Shown one piece after another: positions 1-7,079 of a stretch of 18,989 nt of DNA. This DNA comes from JAFAGX01 sp035501575. Its GTDB lineage: Bacteria > Acidobacteriota > Terriglobia > Terriglobales > Acidobacteriaceae. The notes beneath the pieces were generated by a model, which made no database searches, was not told the DNA's origin, and saw nothing but the letters and a program-made list of their open reading frames with translations. Location: positions 1-18,989 of the forward strand of contig DATJVZ010000276.1 in NCBI GenBank assembly GCA_035501575.1, written 5' to 3'. Every line of letters starts with the position of its first letter. Positions within the stretch are counted from its first letter, which is position 1. A program made the translations under genes and the position numbers.

Positions 1-276
1 GGGTGTTGTCTGCCGCGAAGCAAAGAACGGAAACGCAAGGGAGAGACTGCGCGGTAGCGACGCCACCGGTCCTGCCCCTGCCCAGAGGAGCAAAGCCGTG
101 CAGCGGGGAATTTGGGCAGGTGGACTGACCGGATGGTCTTAATGTTGACCAGAAGCTGGTGATTCTGGGCTGGCAAATCGCCAAAAACGAGCCTCCCGGA
201 ATCAACCGGTTGCGTTGAGCTGAACAGCAGCGTCTCTGGACAAACCGTTCACGAGCGCCGGAAGGAATCCTGCAGC
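1..276. other. Gene-free left edge
   Basis: I found no convincing coding region, RNA gene or repeat here. Short open stretches exist in several frames, but none has a ribosome binding site or a recognisable motif. The stretch lies downstream of the small minus-strand gene that ends at 277. Confidence 0.5.
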
Positions 277-549
277 TCATAAACAAGCAGACAGCGCCTC
301 GCGCGAGAACCCCGCCTGACCCTTCATATGGGGATCAAAACTAGCAAACGCAGTATTTGCATCTTCGCCGGTTATCTCGCGATACACGGCTATCGCACAG
401 TCATTGCTACCAGTCTGCCTTGGACGCAGCGTTGGGCCCTCCGGCAAATTCTCGACATTAACTGTTAAAGGCTTACCGCTTATCAGAAATGCCTCTAACG
501 GAGGACCTGCGTAATTCCTGCGACGATCTATCCAGTTAAGCCACGCCAC
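277..549 (-). CDS. Small hypothetical protein, possibly a truncated C39/papain-like cysteine peptidase
   Basis: A 90-residue reading frame begins with GTG; an in-frame TGA lies two codons upstream, so no earlier start exists. A GGGAG motif is 16 bases upstream, which is too far for a normal ribosome binding site and better placed for an ATG in another frame that encodes only six residues. The second half contains NDCAIAVYREITG (about residues 49-61), which resembles the catalytic-cysteine region (N-D-C, then a helix) of C39-type and related papain-like peptidases. It is followed by a GFSREAL-type helix. The frame stops right after this helix, so no catalytic histidine is present. In the +1 frame the sequence continues plausibly (YELQDSF), so a frameshift near 280 is possible. 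The family assignment rests on this short motif only. The gene could equally be a decayed remnant or an unrelated small protein. Confidence 0.4.
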   Translation of the reverse strand: MAWLNWIDRRRNYAGPPLEAFLISGKPLTVNVENLPEGPTLRPRQTGSNDCAIAVYREITGEDANTAFASFDPHMKGQAGFSREALSACL

Positions 550-774
550 GAATCATGTGATGTTCTCCCGTTGTTTCAGGATCAGGATAGATTAGGCAAC
601 GGTTTACGCAGTTTCATGCTGTCCTTTTGTTTTTCGCGTGCCGTCAGCGTAAACTCAATCAGCATGTAAGGGCTCAAACAAGCCAGTAACGACCTGAACA
701 ATCAAAGAAGTGCAAGCCGACGAATTATTGGCGATGGACAGCTCTTCAACAATGCGGCGATCAGCAAAATTTCG

Positions 775-790
775 GCCGCCCATACGCGGC
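775..790 (-). terminator. Candidate weak terminator hairpin after the phosphoesterase gene
   Basis: A perfect five-base-pair stem (GCCGC/GCGGC) with a six-base loop lies about 43 bases downstream of the stop at 833. On the minus strand it is followed by CGAAATTTTG, a poor U-run. The structure is visible; a role in termination is inference. Confidence 0.25.
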
Positions 791-832
791 TCGTTAGGAC
801 TGGGTGTCGAACTAAGATTTTGGAGATTCGGG

Positions 833-3610
833 CTAGTCGTCATCGTCGTAGTGGTATTTTTTCGCGGCGCGGACGAGCCGCCCGGGCATCAGGATTTTGC
901 TCTCCCCCGGGTAGGGACGTTTCCAGTCGGTCGCCGAATACCAGATCACATGATTGAGGAAGTTTGGGTCGACCGCGTCCGCCTTGTCGTATTTGCCCTT
1001 CATCACCTCCGCCGTTGCCTGGAGCCAGGCTTTCTGCAGCGGGCTGTCAGCAGCAGTTTTGCCCGCCGGCAGAGCCGGTCCCTGGTCGAGGGGGATGGTG
1101 GCCGGCACATGGCGGTACGGCGTCAGGTCCGGCGTGTTCTGGAACGCGTCGAACATGGGCGAGGCCACCATATCGAACTGCGTGAGCGGCTGCATGCCCA
1201 GAATATTCTCGATGGTGCGGTTGATGTTCTCCGCCGTGTAGGTGGTGTGGATCGCTTTGCCCTGGCCGGGCGCCTGGGGGGCCGCCGTATAGGGGCTGAC
1301 AACATAGACAGGCTGGCGATGGCCATCGACATGGTCAACGCCGTTCTGGGAATCGTCCTCTTCGACGAAGATCGCCGACTGACCCCAGACCTTGCTGTGG
1401 CTGATGGCTTCCACCATGCGGCCCAAGGCAAGATCGTTGTCGGCCTCATAGTTGATCGGATACGGAAGTCCATTCTTCGTTCCCGCAGTGTGGTCGTCTG
1501 GAAGCCACAGAATCGTGAAATTGGGAACCTGATTTGCCGCATCCAGATGTTGGAACTCGGGTATCCAGTAATCCGCACGGTATTGGTCGGGAATCCCAAG
1601 ATTGAACGCCGGATAATGCGGGTCCATGATCCTGGCCGCGGAGGGAATCGTGGAAGTCACGCTGACCGCGCCGTCAGGAACGACGCAGGCCGAGACCGGC
1701 GCCTTGCCTTCCTTGCAGAGCGCAGTGCTGTAGAAATCGCTCCAGGTATAGCTCTTGCCGTCAGGTTTTTTGGCAATCCTGGCGTCGTTGCTCCATTCGC
1801 CAAACAGTTTTACCGAAAGTCCCCTGGCTTCCGCGGCGGTCCACAAAAATCCTTTCGGCGTGTAGGTCAGAGGATCGTCAGCATCGCCGCCCGGATAGGA
1901 ACGAATCCAGTCCGGCGAAAGGATGTCGTTGGAATAGAAGGACCCCGACATGCCGATCCAGGGATGGCCGTCCGCCGACTGGCGGCTGGGAGCATAGACA
2001 TTGTCGAGGAGCGGGAAGCGCTTGACCAAGGCGTGCTGGTTGGGCAGGGCGGAGGCGAAAACCGCCAGTGACGGATCGCCATTGCCCCACGGCACGTCTC
2101 CCAGCATCTGGTCATAGGTGCGGTTCTCTTTGATGATCAGAAAGACATACTTAATGAGTGAGGGTTCTCCGATATGCCGGGGAACCGCCACCGGGGCGGC
2201 GTACGGATCAATGTATTTCGGACCGACCTGGAGGTTTGTGGTCAGGTTCCAGTGATCGTTGTCGATCACCTGCTTGGTGTATCCCGCAAGCTGACCGGCA
2301 TTGGGCAGCGGGATCAGGTTGACCACACCCGTGTCCTGATGGGTATTGAAGCCGGATACTCCCTGAGCCTCCCCCATGGAGCCCTGACTGCCCAAGCCCT
2401 TGTCGTCGGCGACGGCCAGTTGCTTTCGCGCTGCGTCGTAGGCGATGGACGTAGGGAAATAGGCGGTCGGGATATAGCCGATTACCGGATTGGCGTCGCG
2501 GCCGGAAAGATTGATGACGGCAATGGCGTTGGCTTGGCCCAGGGTGACGAAGGCCCTGCCATCCGGAGTCACGGCAACCCCGTTCGGACCCGACCCAAAT
2601 ACGCCGCCATTGATGGGGACGCTGAGGTTGATGGTTCGCGTGACCGACCCGGTATTGAGATCGATGACGGAAAGGCTGTCGCTGTAGGCATTGGCGACGT
2701 ACAGGTCCGAGCCGGAGATGGTCATTCCGGCCGGGTGCAGACCCACTTTGACGGTCTTTACTTCTTTGCCCGCCTCGAGGTCGACGACGGATACAGTGCC
2801 GGTGATACTGAAGGCATCTTTCCTGTCGACGACAATCGGTGTGCCGTCGGAATAGTTGGTGAAATCGTCGCTCGCGGCCGGACGCCCGCCTTCGTTGCTG
2901 ACGTAGGCGTATTTGCCGTGGATCGCGACACTGTTTGGCACATTGCCGACGGGAATCTGAGTGATAAGCTTTGCCGGAGAGGCCGTCAGGTCAATGACTC
3001 CCAGCGTGTTGGCCGCATTCAGCGCAACATAGGCGCGCCGGCCATCCGGGGAGAGGGCGATACCGCCGGGGTTGATGGATTTCGCGTTATGGTAGTGCCG
3101 GCCATCCGCCGGAGGCGGGGGCAACTCCACGCTCTGCCCGTCGGTCAGCATGCCGGTGTGCGGATTTACATTCGCAATGACCACATGATTGTCGTCCTGG
3201 CTGAAGAACAGCTTGCTGCCGTCGGCGGAATAGGTGATGCCGGTGAAGGATCCCGTCCGGTCGGAGGTGAAGGCCGTGCCGTTCACCCTGGTCGGAATGA
3301 AGCGCTGCAGAACCTGCCCGGTGGTGGTGTTGAACACGATAATCGGCTGGGGCGAACCCATGAGCAGGACGGCGCCGCTCGCGGTCTGGCCATGGGGATT
3401 GAGGGCAATGGCTTTGGCGCGCACCGGCGAACCGAGATCGACGATCTTACCGGCCGGCGTCAGCGTCTGATTGTCCGACACCACGATGGAGCCATCCCTC
3501 TGCGGCCCAACGGTGCGGTTGGATGCTTGGTTGCCCGGGGCGCCCTGTTGGGCTGCGGCCGGAGTCAGAACGAGAAATACAGCGAGCAATGCTCTGAGAA
3601 TAACGGTCAT
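833..3610 (-). CDS. Secreted YncE-like beta-propeller / phosphoesterase fusion protein
   Basis: The 925-residue protein starts with a clear signal peptide (MTVILRALLAVFLVLTPAAAQ, probable cut after AAA or AAAQ), so it acts in the periplasm or outside the cell. I chose the ATG at 3610 because the signal peptide begins there and GGGAG lies 11 bases upstream. An in-frame TTG at 3661 would add 17 residues ahead of the signal peptide. Residues about 40-430 form YVTN/YncE-type propeller blades, with repeated motifs such as ALSPDGRRAYVALNAANTLGVIDL and SDLYVANAYSDSLSVIDL. Residues about 485 to the end are a phosphoesterase (PF04185, alkaline-phosphatase-like fold). It has the family signature KENRTYDQ at about 494-501 and a later acidic/histidine motif EEDDSQNGVDHVDGHR, a likely metal site. 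This bifunctional layout is common in Acidobacteria. The family includes phosphatases and phospholipase C-like enzymes, and the substrate cannot be read from sequence. The MgtC-like gene lies 56 bases upstream on the same strand, so co-transcription is possible. Confidence 0.92.
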   Translation of the reverse strand: MTVILRALLAVFLVLTPAAAQQGAPGNQASNRTVGPQRDGSIVVSDNQTLTPAGKIVDLGSPVRAKAIALNPHGQTASGAVLLMGSPQPIIVFNTTTGQVLQRFIPTRVNGTAFTSDRTGSFTGITYSADGSKLFFSQDDNHVVIANVNPHTGMLTDGQSVELPPPPADGRHYHNAKSINPGGIALSPDGRRAYVALNAANTLGVIDLTASPAKLITQIPVGNVPNSVAIHGKYAYVSNEGGRPAASDDFTNYSDGTPIVVDRKDAFSITGTVSVVDLEAGKEVKTVKVGLHPAGMTISGSDLYVANAYSDSLSVIDLNTGSVTRTINLSVPINGGVFGSGPNGVAVTPDGRAFVTLGQANAIAVINLSGRDANPVIGYIPTAYFPTSIAYDAARKQLAVADDKGLGSQGSMGEAQGVSGFNTHQDTGVVNLIPLPNAGQLAGYTKQVIDNDHWNLTTNLQVGPKYIDPYAAPVAVPRHIGEPSLIKYVFLIIKENRTYDQMLGDVPWGNGDPSLAVFASALPNQHALVKRFPLLDNVYAPSRQSADGHPWIGMSGSFYSNDILSPDWIRSYPGGDADDPLTYTPKGFLWTAAEARGLSVKLFGEWSNDARIAKKPDGKSYTWSDFYSTALCKEGKAPVSACVVPDGAVSVTSTIPSAARIMDPHYPAFNLGIPDQYRADYWIPEFQHLDAANQVPNFTILWLPDDHTAGTKNGLPYPINYEADNDLALGRMVEAISHSKVWGQSAIFVEEDDSQNGVDHVDGHRQPVYVVSPYTAAPQAPGQGKAIHTTYTAENINRTIENILGMQPLTQFDMVASPMFDAFQNTPDLTPYRHVPATIPLDQGPALPAGKTAADSPLQKAWLQATAEVMKGKYDKADAVDPNFLNHVIWYSATDWKRPYPGESKILMPGRLVRAAKKYHYDDDD

Positions 3611-3666
3611 TGAACATGCCACTCCCATGCGAAGTCGGATTGCTGATACGCCAAATGCCAACGACG

Positions 3667-4974
3667 TTACCGTATTGAGGTGACGGCCAACCCAATCAAG
3701 CCTACTGCCGCGACCAGCAAGGATGCAATAGCAACAGACCGAATGACCGATGTGTTCCGCCTCGTCTCCTGGTAAACCAGTGGGAGATCAACCAACGCGC
3801 TCGACAAAGAACACAGCACGACGGATGTGCCCCCAATGGCCGTTGTAAGCTGACCCCGGGAGACCAGGAGAGCGGCTGCGGCGGTGGTGCTGGCACTACT
3901 CACGAGTCCGCCCACTACGCTCAAGGCTAGAAATCCCAGCTCTCCGAGATGTCGTTGAGCCAGGTCTCCGGCGATCTGGATCAGCAAGAAGAGCGCACCG
4001 AACTTGGAGATTCTCGCCCAGGAAAGCGGCGAAGAAATCTTTAGCTCGGTCGGGAGAGACGCATTCCGTCTGTACCGATTCCAAGAGATGGCAGCCGAAA
4101 CCACAGCCATTGCCAGCAATGGCCATAACGCTCTTGTGAGAGCTTTGGGTGAAAAGAGGGCGAGAATGGCAAGGTTCCGCAAGAACATCGCGACGTTGGT
4201 CAGCAGAACGACGGCGACAGCCATTTCCATCAAATCTTCGTTGCCTTGGGCTAGCCACGGACACATCTCGGCAACCGTTGCCGTGCTGTTGACTAACCCT
4301 CCGAGTAGAGCGGTGTAGTAAATGCCGCGCGCGCCATAAGCTCGAAGCAAGACGTAGTTCACAAAGCCGATGCCGGCAAGAACGACGATGACCACCCACG
4401 CCTCGCGCGGATTCAGCAGGCTCCATCGGTCCACAAATCGATCCGGCAGAACCGGGTAGATCACAAAGCCGAGCAAACCGATCAGCACGGCGCTTCGGAT
4501 CTCCGCGAGGGTAAGACCGCCGGCGAATTTTCGCAGTTCCGCCTTCCACGCCAACAGCATGGTCACCAGGATTGCGGACGCTACCGGAGTGAAGAGATGC
4601 CCTTGACCGATCAAAATGCCGAGAACGGTCGTCACCATCAAGGCTGACGATGTTGTGATCTCAAGAGTCCGATCATTGAGCAAGCTTCTGACATTGACGA
4701 AGACGATAAGCAGGAAAGCGCCGACGAGCGACATCAGACCATAGCCCGCTCCCAACAGAGAACTGAGCATCCCGAAGAGGCACGCGATGGTGAATGTTCT
4801 GACGCCGAGGTCCTTTTGTGCCCACTCCCTCTCAAGTCCCACAAGCAGGCCGACGGCGAGTGACAGAGCCACCTTGCCGGCAATATCCACGGGCGGGAAC
4901 ATTGCAAGGAAGCACCAAGCGTGATTCATAGCGGCGGGCATCCCGATTCTGGGAATCAGTAATGTTAATATCAT
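3667..4974 (-). CDS. MgtC/SapB family membrane protein with DUF4010 domain
   Basis: A 435-residue, very hydrophobic protein with roughly a dozen membrane segments. The N-terminal part carries the MgtC/SapB signature: GLLVGLERE at about residues 42-50, then GVRTF at about 57-61. The rest matches the DUF4010 layout, with motifs such as GGLVNSTATVAEM and GGLVSSASTTAAAALL. I chose the ATG at 4974 because AAGGGA sits five to six bases upstream. The longer in-frame extension to 5091 would read antisense through the response-regulator remnant and adds no recognisable sequence. MgtC proteins in pathogens are linked to magnesium limitation and control of ATP synthase; the role of the DUF4010 fusion type is unknown. 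The gene precedes the phosphoesterase gene by 56 bases on the same strand, with no obvious terminator between them. Confidence 0.9.
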   Translation of the reverse strand: MILTLLIPRIGMPAAMNHAWCFLAMFPPVDIAGKVALSLAVGLLVGLEREWAQKDLGVRTFTIACLFGMLSSLLGAGYGLMSLVGAFLLIVFVNVRSLLNDRTLEITTSSALMVTTVLGILIGQGHLFTPVASAILVTMLLAWKAELRKFAGGLTLAEIRSAVLIGLLGFVIYPVLPDRFVDRWSLLNPREAWVVIVVLAGIGFVNYVLLRAYGARGIYYTALLGGLVNSTATVAEMCPWLAQGNEDLMEMAVAVVLLTNVAMFLRNLAILALFSPKALTRALWPLLAMAVVSAAISWNRYRRNASLPTELKISSPLSWARISKFGALFLLIQIAGDLAQRHLGELGFLALSVVGGLVSSASTTAAAALLVSRGQLTTAIGGTSVVLCSLSSALVDLPLVYQETRRNTSVIRSVAIASLLVAAVGLIGLAVTSIR

Positions 4975-5005
4975 CACGTCCCTTCGATGCGAGAATACTC
5001 GATAA

Positions 5006-5212
5006 GACGGCGTCTGGTCGCGAGAGGTTACCCGGCGCGTTCCGGAGAAGATTGCCAGATTGCAGGCCGGGGATCTGGAAATGGACCTCATCCTTCACCA
5101 AGCCGCGCGCTCCGGCCAAATGCTGAACCTAACCGTCCGCGAATTCGAGGTTCTGGAGTATTTGCTGCGGCATAAGGGAACCGTGGTTTCACGCGAAAGC
5201 TCACGCTTTTGA
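5006..5212 (+). pseudogene. Remnant of an OmpR/PhoB-type response regulator (DNA-binding domain)
   Basis: A single plus-strand frame, open from the stop at 5003-5005 to the TGA at 5210-5212, encodes a clear piece of a winged-helix response-regulator effector domain. The visible motifs are LQAGDLEMDL, LTVREFEVLEYLLRH and KGTVVSRE, the usual order at the start of this domain. The phosphoacceptor receiver domain is missing entirely; the MgtC-like gene occupies the space upstream. The C-terminal half of the winged helix, which holds the recognition helix, is also missing: homology ends at VVSRE (codons up to 5197) and an unrelated SSRF-stop follows. The fragment has no start codon context and cannot be functional. 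It meets a broken minus-strand DUF123 gene at about 5198-5203. Confidence 0.8.
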
Positions 5213-5377
5213 TGGTGGGCGATCCTAGCACGCAGGCCACCCGCCCCTAACGCTTCCAACGTACACATAATATCCGGGCCGAAGCTGCATTGCTCCCAAC
5301 TCTCCGATCCGAATGCAGGCATTGCTCGCACAAGAAAGGATCAGCGCATAAGTTCCCGGCCTCGGCTCAATGACCAT
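5200..5377 (-). pseudogene. Frameshifted and truncated DUF123 (GIY-YIG-like) gene
   Basis: From an ATG at 5377 the minus strand encodes MVIEPRPGTYALILS, then IRIGELG and RPGYYVYVGS. These are hallmarks of the DUF123 family (PF01986), a GIY-YIG-related domain found alone or fused to endonuclease III-like proteins. The frame then derails into VRGGWPAC and a stop at 5225. The expected continuation, LGAGGLRARIAHHQKRE, is present in the next frame starting immediately after YVYVGS, so a small indel near 5250 broke the gene. The second frame loses homology at about 5200, where the response-regulator remnant begins on the other strand. The C-terminal third of the domain is therefore absent. The family match is clear; its function is uncharacterised. 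Confidence 0.75.
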
Positions 5378-5458
5378 TCCGATCGGTGTCCTGTTCTGAG
5401 CGGGAGCATCACGTTCCCGACTCTGGTAAAATACCTCGAAAGGAACCTCGAAAACCAC

Positions 5459-5674
5459 ATGGCTAATTGGAAAGTGACTGCGACTGTCAGCGGTAATACC
5501 GAGGCCGTTTCCGGCCCGGCAACCCAAGACCGACCGGGACCCCACGAGTGGACAGTTTGGGAAGGTCCATCCGCTGACAAAGCCGAAGCCCTCATGTGTG
5601 CCGAGAAAGCCGATCCGCGGGTCGACCTCGAGTCGATGCGCATTCGGTCCGAGAGGGATCTCAACATGAGGTAG
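5459..5674 (+). CDS. Possible small hypothetical protein (71 residues)
   Basis: A 71-residue hydrophilic frame begins MANWKVTATVSG and contains a compact, protein-like sequence (EWTVWEGPSADKAEALMC, DPRVDLESMRIR). An extended -10 type element, TGGTAAAAT (5425-5432... within CTCTGGTAAAATAC), lies about 27 bases upstream. AAAGGA lies about 15 bases before the ATG, a weakly placed ribosome binding site inside a short CCTCGAAA direct repeat. No family is recognised and no signal peptide or membrane segment is present. The competing minus-strand frames over the same bases look less protein-like. It could still be a chance frame, since the region next to it is decayed. Confidence 0.35.
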   Translation: MANWKVTATVSGNTEAVSGPATQDRPGPHEWTVWEGPSADKAEALMCAEKADPRVDLESMRIRSERDLNMR

Positions 5675-5953
5675 GTTCTCCCTTCGCCCTTTCCGGCTGC
5701 CCCCAAAATCCCTTTGGACCCTCGACTCTTTCCTCTCTGCCCCCTATTTGGCTGCCTGCGGTCCTTCTTTCACAAGCCCTCTTCTCGCAGGACAAGAGAT
5801 TTGCGGACCACATGAGCTGCGCCATGGCGAGATTCTGTTTTGCCATCGCGGCAGCACTCTCCCCACTGGCCGAAATAACCTGGTAAAAGCCGTTCGTGCT
5901 GGGAGCCCGCCCTTAACTAAACCAATAACAGAGTCTTGGAGAAAGTCAATCAT

Positions 5954-7036
5954 ATGATCAGTAATCCTGCAATTCACCGTAAGGCGAAACCACCAAGGAA
6001 AAGGCTCTGGTTGACTTGGCGTTTCCGCCACTTCGGGATGACCGTGAGTCTGGCCATGCTTTCGGTGTTCTCCCTGATAGTTGTAATTGGGGTAGCGGCA
6101 TGGGCCAAATATACGAACTCAACCGCAGACGCCACGCTTCCCCCTAGCCCGTTCAATGAACAACGAGCTTTTGAGGATTTGGAGAGGTTCGCGGCCCTCG
6201 GACCGCGGCCACCAGGTTCAGACGCGCACGACTGGGCCTATCTCTTGATTCACCTTTCACTGCTTGGCGCTGGCGTGGACGTCCACAACGTCGAGTTCGA
6301 CAGTTTCAAGTCCTCTACACCAGTGGGCGAAATCGAGATGACCAACGTCATCGCTAAAATTCCTGGTGCTCGGCCGGAGATGGTCATCCTTGGCGGGCAT
6401 TACGACACTAAGAGGATGAAGATGCGTTTCGTCGGAGCCAATGACGGCGCGTCCAGCACAGCTTTCCTCATTGAAATGGCCCACGTGCTCGCTCAGCGGA
6501 GAAATCGCTTCACATACTGGATTGTCCTGTTTGACGGGAAAGAGCCGCTGGAAGATGGGTCATCATCGGATGGTTTATACGGGAGCCGGCACTTTGTTCA
6601 GACGCTCACCGCAGAGCAAGTCAAGCGGATTCGCGCCATGTTCAACGTGGACATGATTGGGGACAGGAACCTTCACATCCACCGTGAGAGCCACTCGGAT
6701 GCTCAGCTCACCGATCTCATTTTTCGGGACGCCCAGGACCTCGGTTACGGGCGGTATTTTCTGGAACGGCCGCTTTCCGTGGAGGATGATCATATGCCTT
6801 TTGTTCGGGCTGGGATTCCCGCCGTTGAGTTAATTTCGCTCGATTACGGCCCGTTCAACATTTTCTGGCACACGCCCCTCGACACCGTGGGAAAGTGCAG
6901 CGCCGTGAGCCTCGGGATCGTCGGCCGGGTCCTGCTCGACGCACTAGAGGATCTTGAAAGCGGTCGGACGCCCAAACCTCTGCTCGCTTTTCTGGAGAGC
7001 GGCAGAACGGGTGTTTTCCGAGCTTCGGCTCAATGA
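5954..7036 (+). CDS. Membrane-anchored M28 family peptidase / glutaminyl-peptide cyclotransferase-like protein
   Basis: The 360-residue protein has a basic N-terminus and one membrane segment (about residues 33-52). The catalytic domain is therefore probably periplasmic. I chose the ATG at 5954 because GGAG lies 12 bases upstream; an in-frame TTG at 5936 is possible. The M28 core is evident: GGHYDTK (149), GANDGASS (Asp 164), FDGKEPLEDG with Glu 197, SDGLYGSRHF, NVDMIG (Asp 233), DDHMPF (279) and FWHTPLDT (His 306). The DGLYGSRH and WHT motifs, together with the DDH region, are typical of the glutaminyl cyclase-like branch, which cyclises N-terminal glutamine using one zinc. The paired-glutamate motif (usually E-E, first Glu the general base, second the zinc ligand) reads K-E here, so Lys 196 replaces the general base. 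The protein may be inactive or altered. It converges with the CHAT gene, whose stop is 44 bases away. Confidence 0.9.
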   Translation: MISNPAIHRKAKPPRKRLWLTWRFRHFGMTVSLAMLSVFSLIVVIGVAAWAKYTNSTADATLPPSPFNEQRAFEDLERFAALGPRPPGSDAHDWAYLLIHLSLLGAGVDVHNVEFDSFKSSTPVGEIEMTNVIAKIPGARPEMVILGGHYDTKRMKMRFVGANDGASSTAFLIEMAHVLAQRRNRFTYWIVLFDGKEPLEDGSSSDGLYGSRHFVQTLTAEQVKRIRAMFNVDMIGDRNLHIHRESHSDAQLTDLIFRDAQDLGYGRYFLERPLSVEDDHMPFVRAGIPAVELISLDYGPFNIFWHTPLDTVGKCSAVSLGIVGRVLLDALEDLESGRTPKPLLAFLESGRTGVFRASAQ

Positions 7037-7079
7037 CGATTCCCACCAATCTCTTACTGTTGATTGGGAGTCTTGTCGA

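Noticed and set aside
655..843. 62-residue minus-strand frame whose ATG overlaps the phosphoesterase stop
   Set aside because: The overlap suggests translational coupling, but the translation has no recognisable motif and no ribosome binding site of its own; it contains the candidate terminator hairpin.
710..3613. Long plus-strand open frames opposite the phosphoesterase gene
   Set aside because: They are antisense shadows of a GC-rich gene: arginine- and glycine-rich translations with no family features, while the minus strand carries clear domains.
7022..7050. About 24-bp similarity between the end of the M28 gene and the start of the DUF123 remnant (VIEPKLG versus VIEPRPG on the minus strand)
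   Set aside because: The match is short and stops after a few codons; chance cannot be excluded and no further DUF123 sequence follows.
7046..7067. Inverted repeat CCAATC/GATTGG between the convergent M28 and CHAT genes as a two-way terminator
   Set aside because: The stem is only six base pairs with a ten-base loop, and no T-run follows in either direction.
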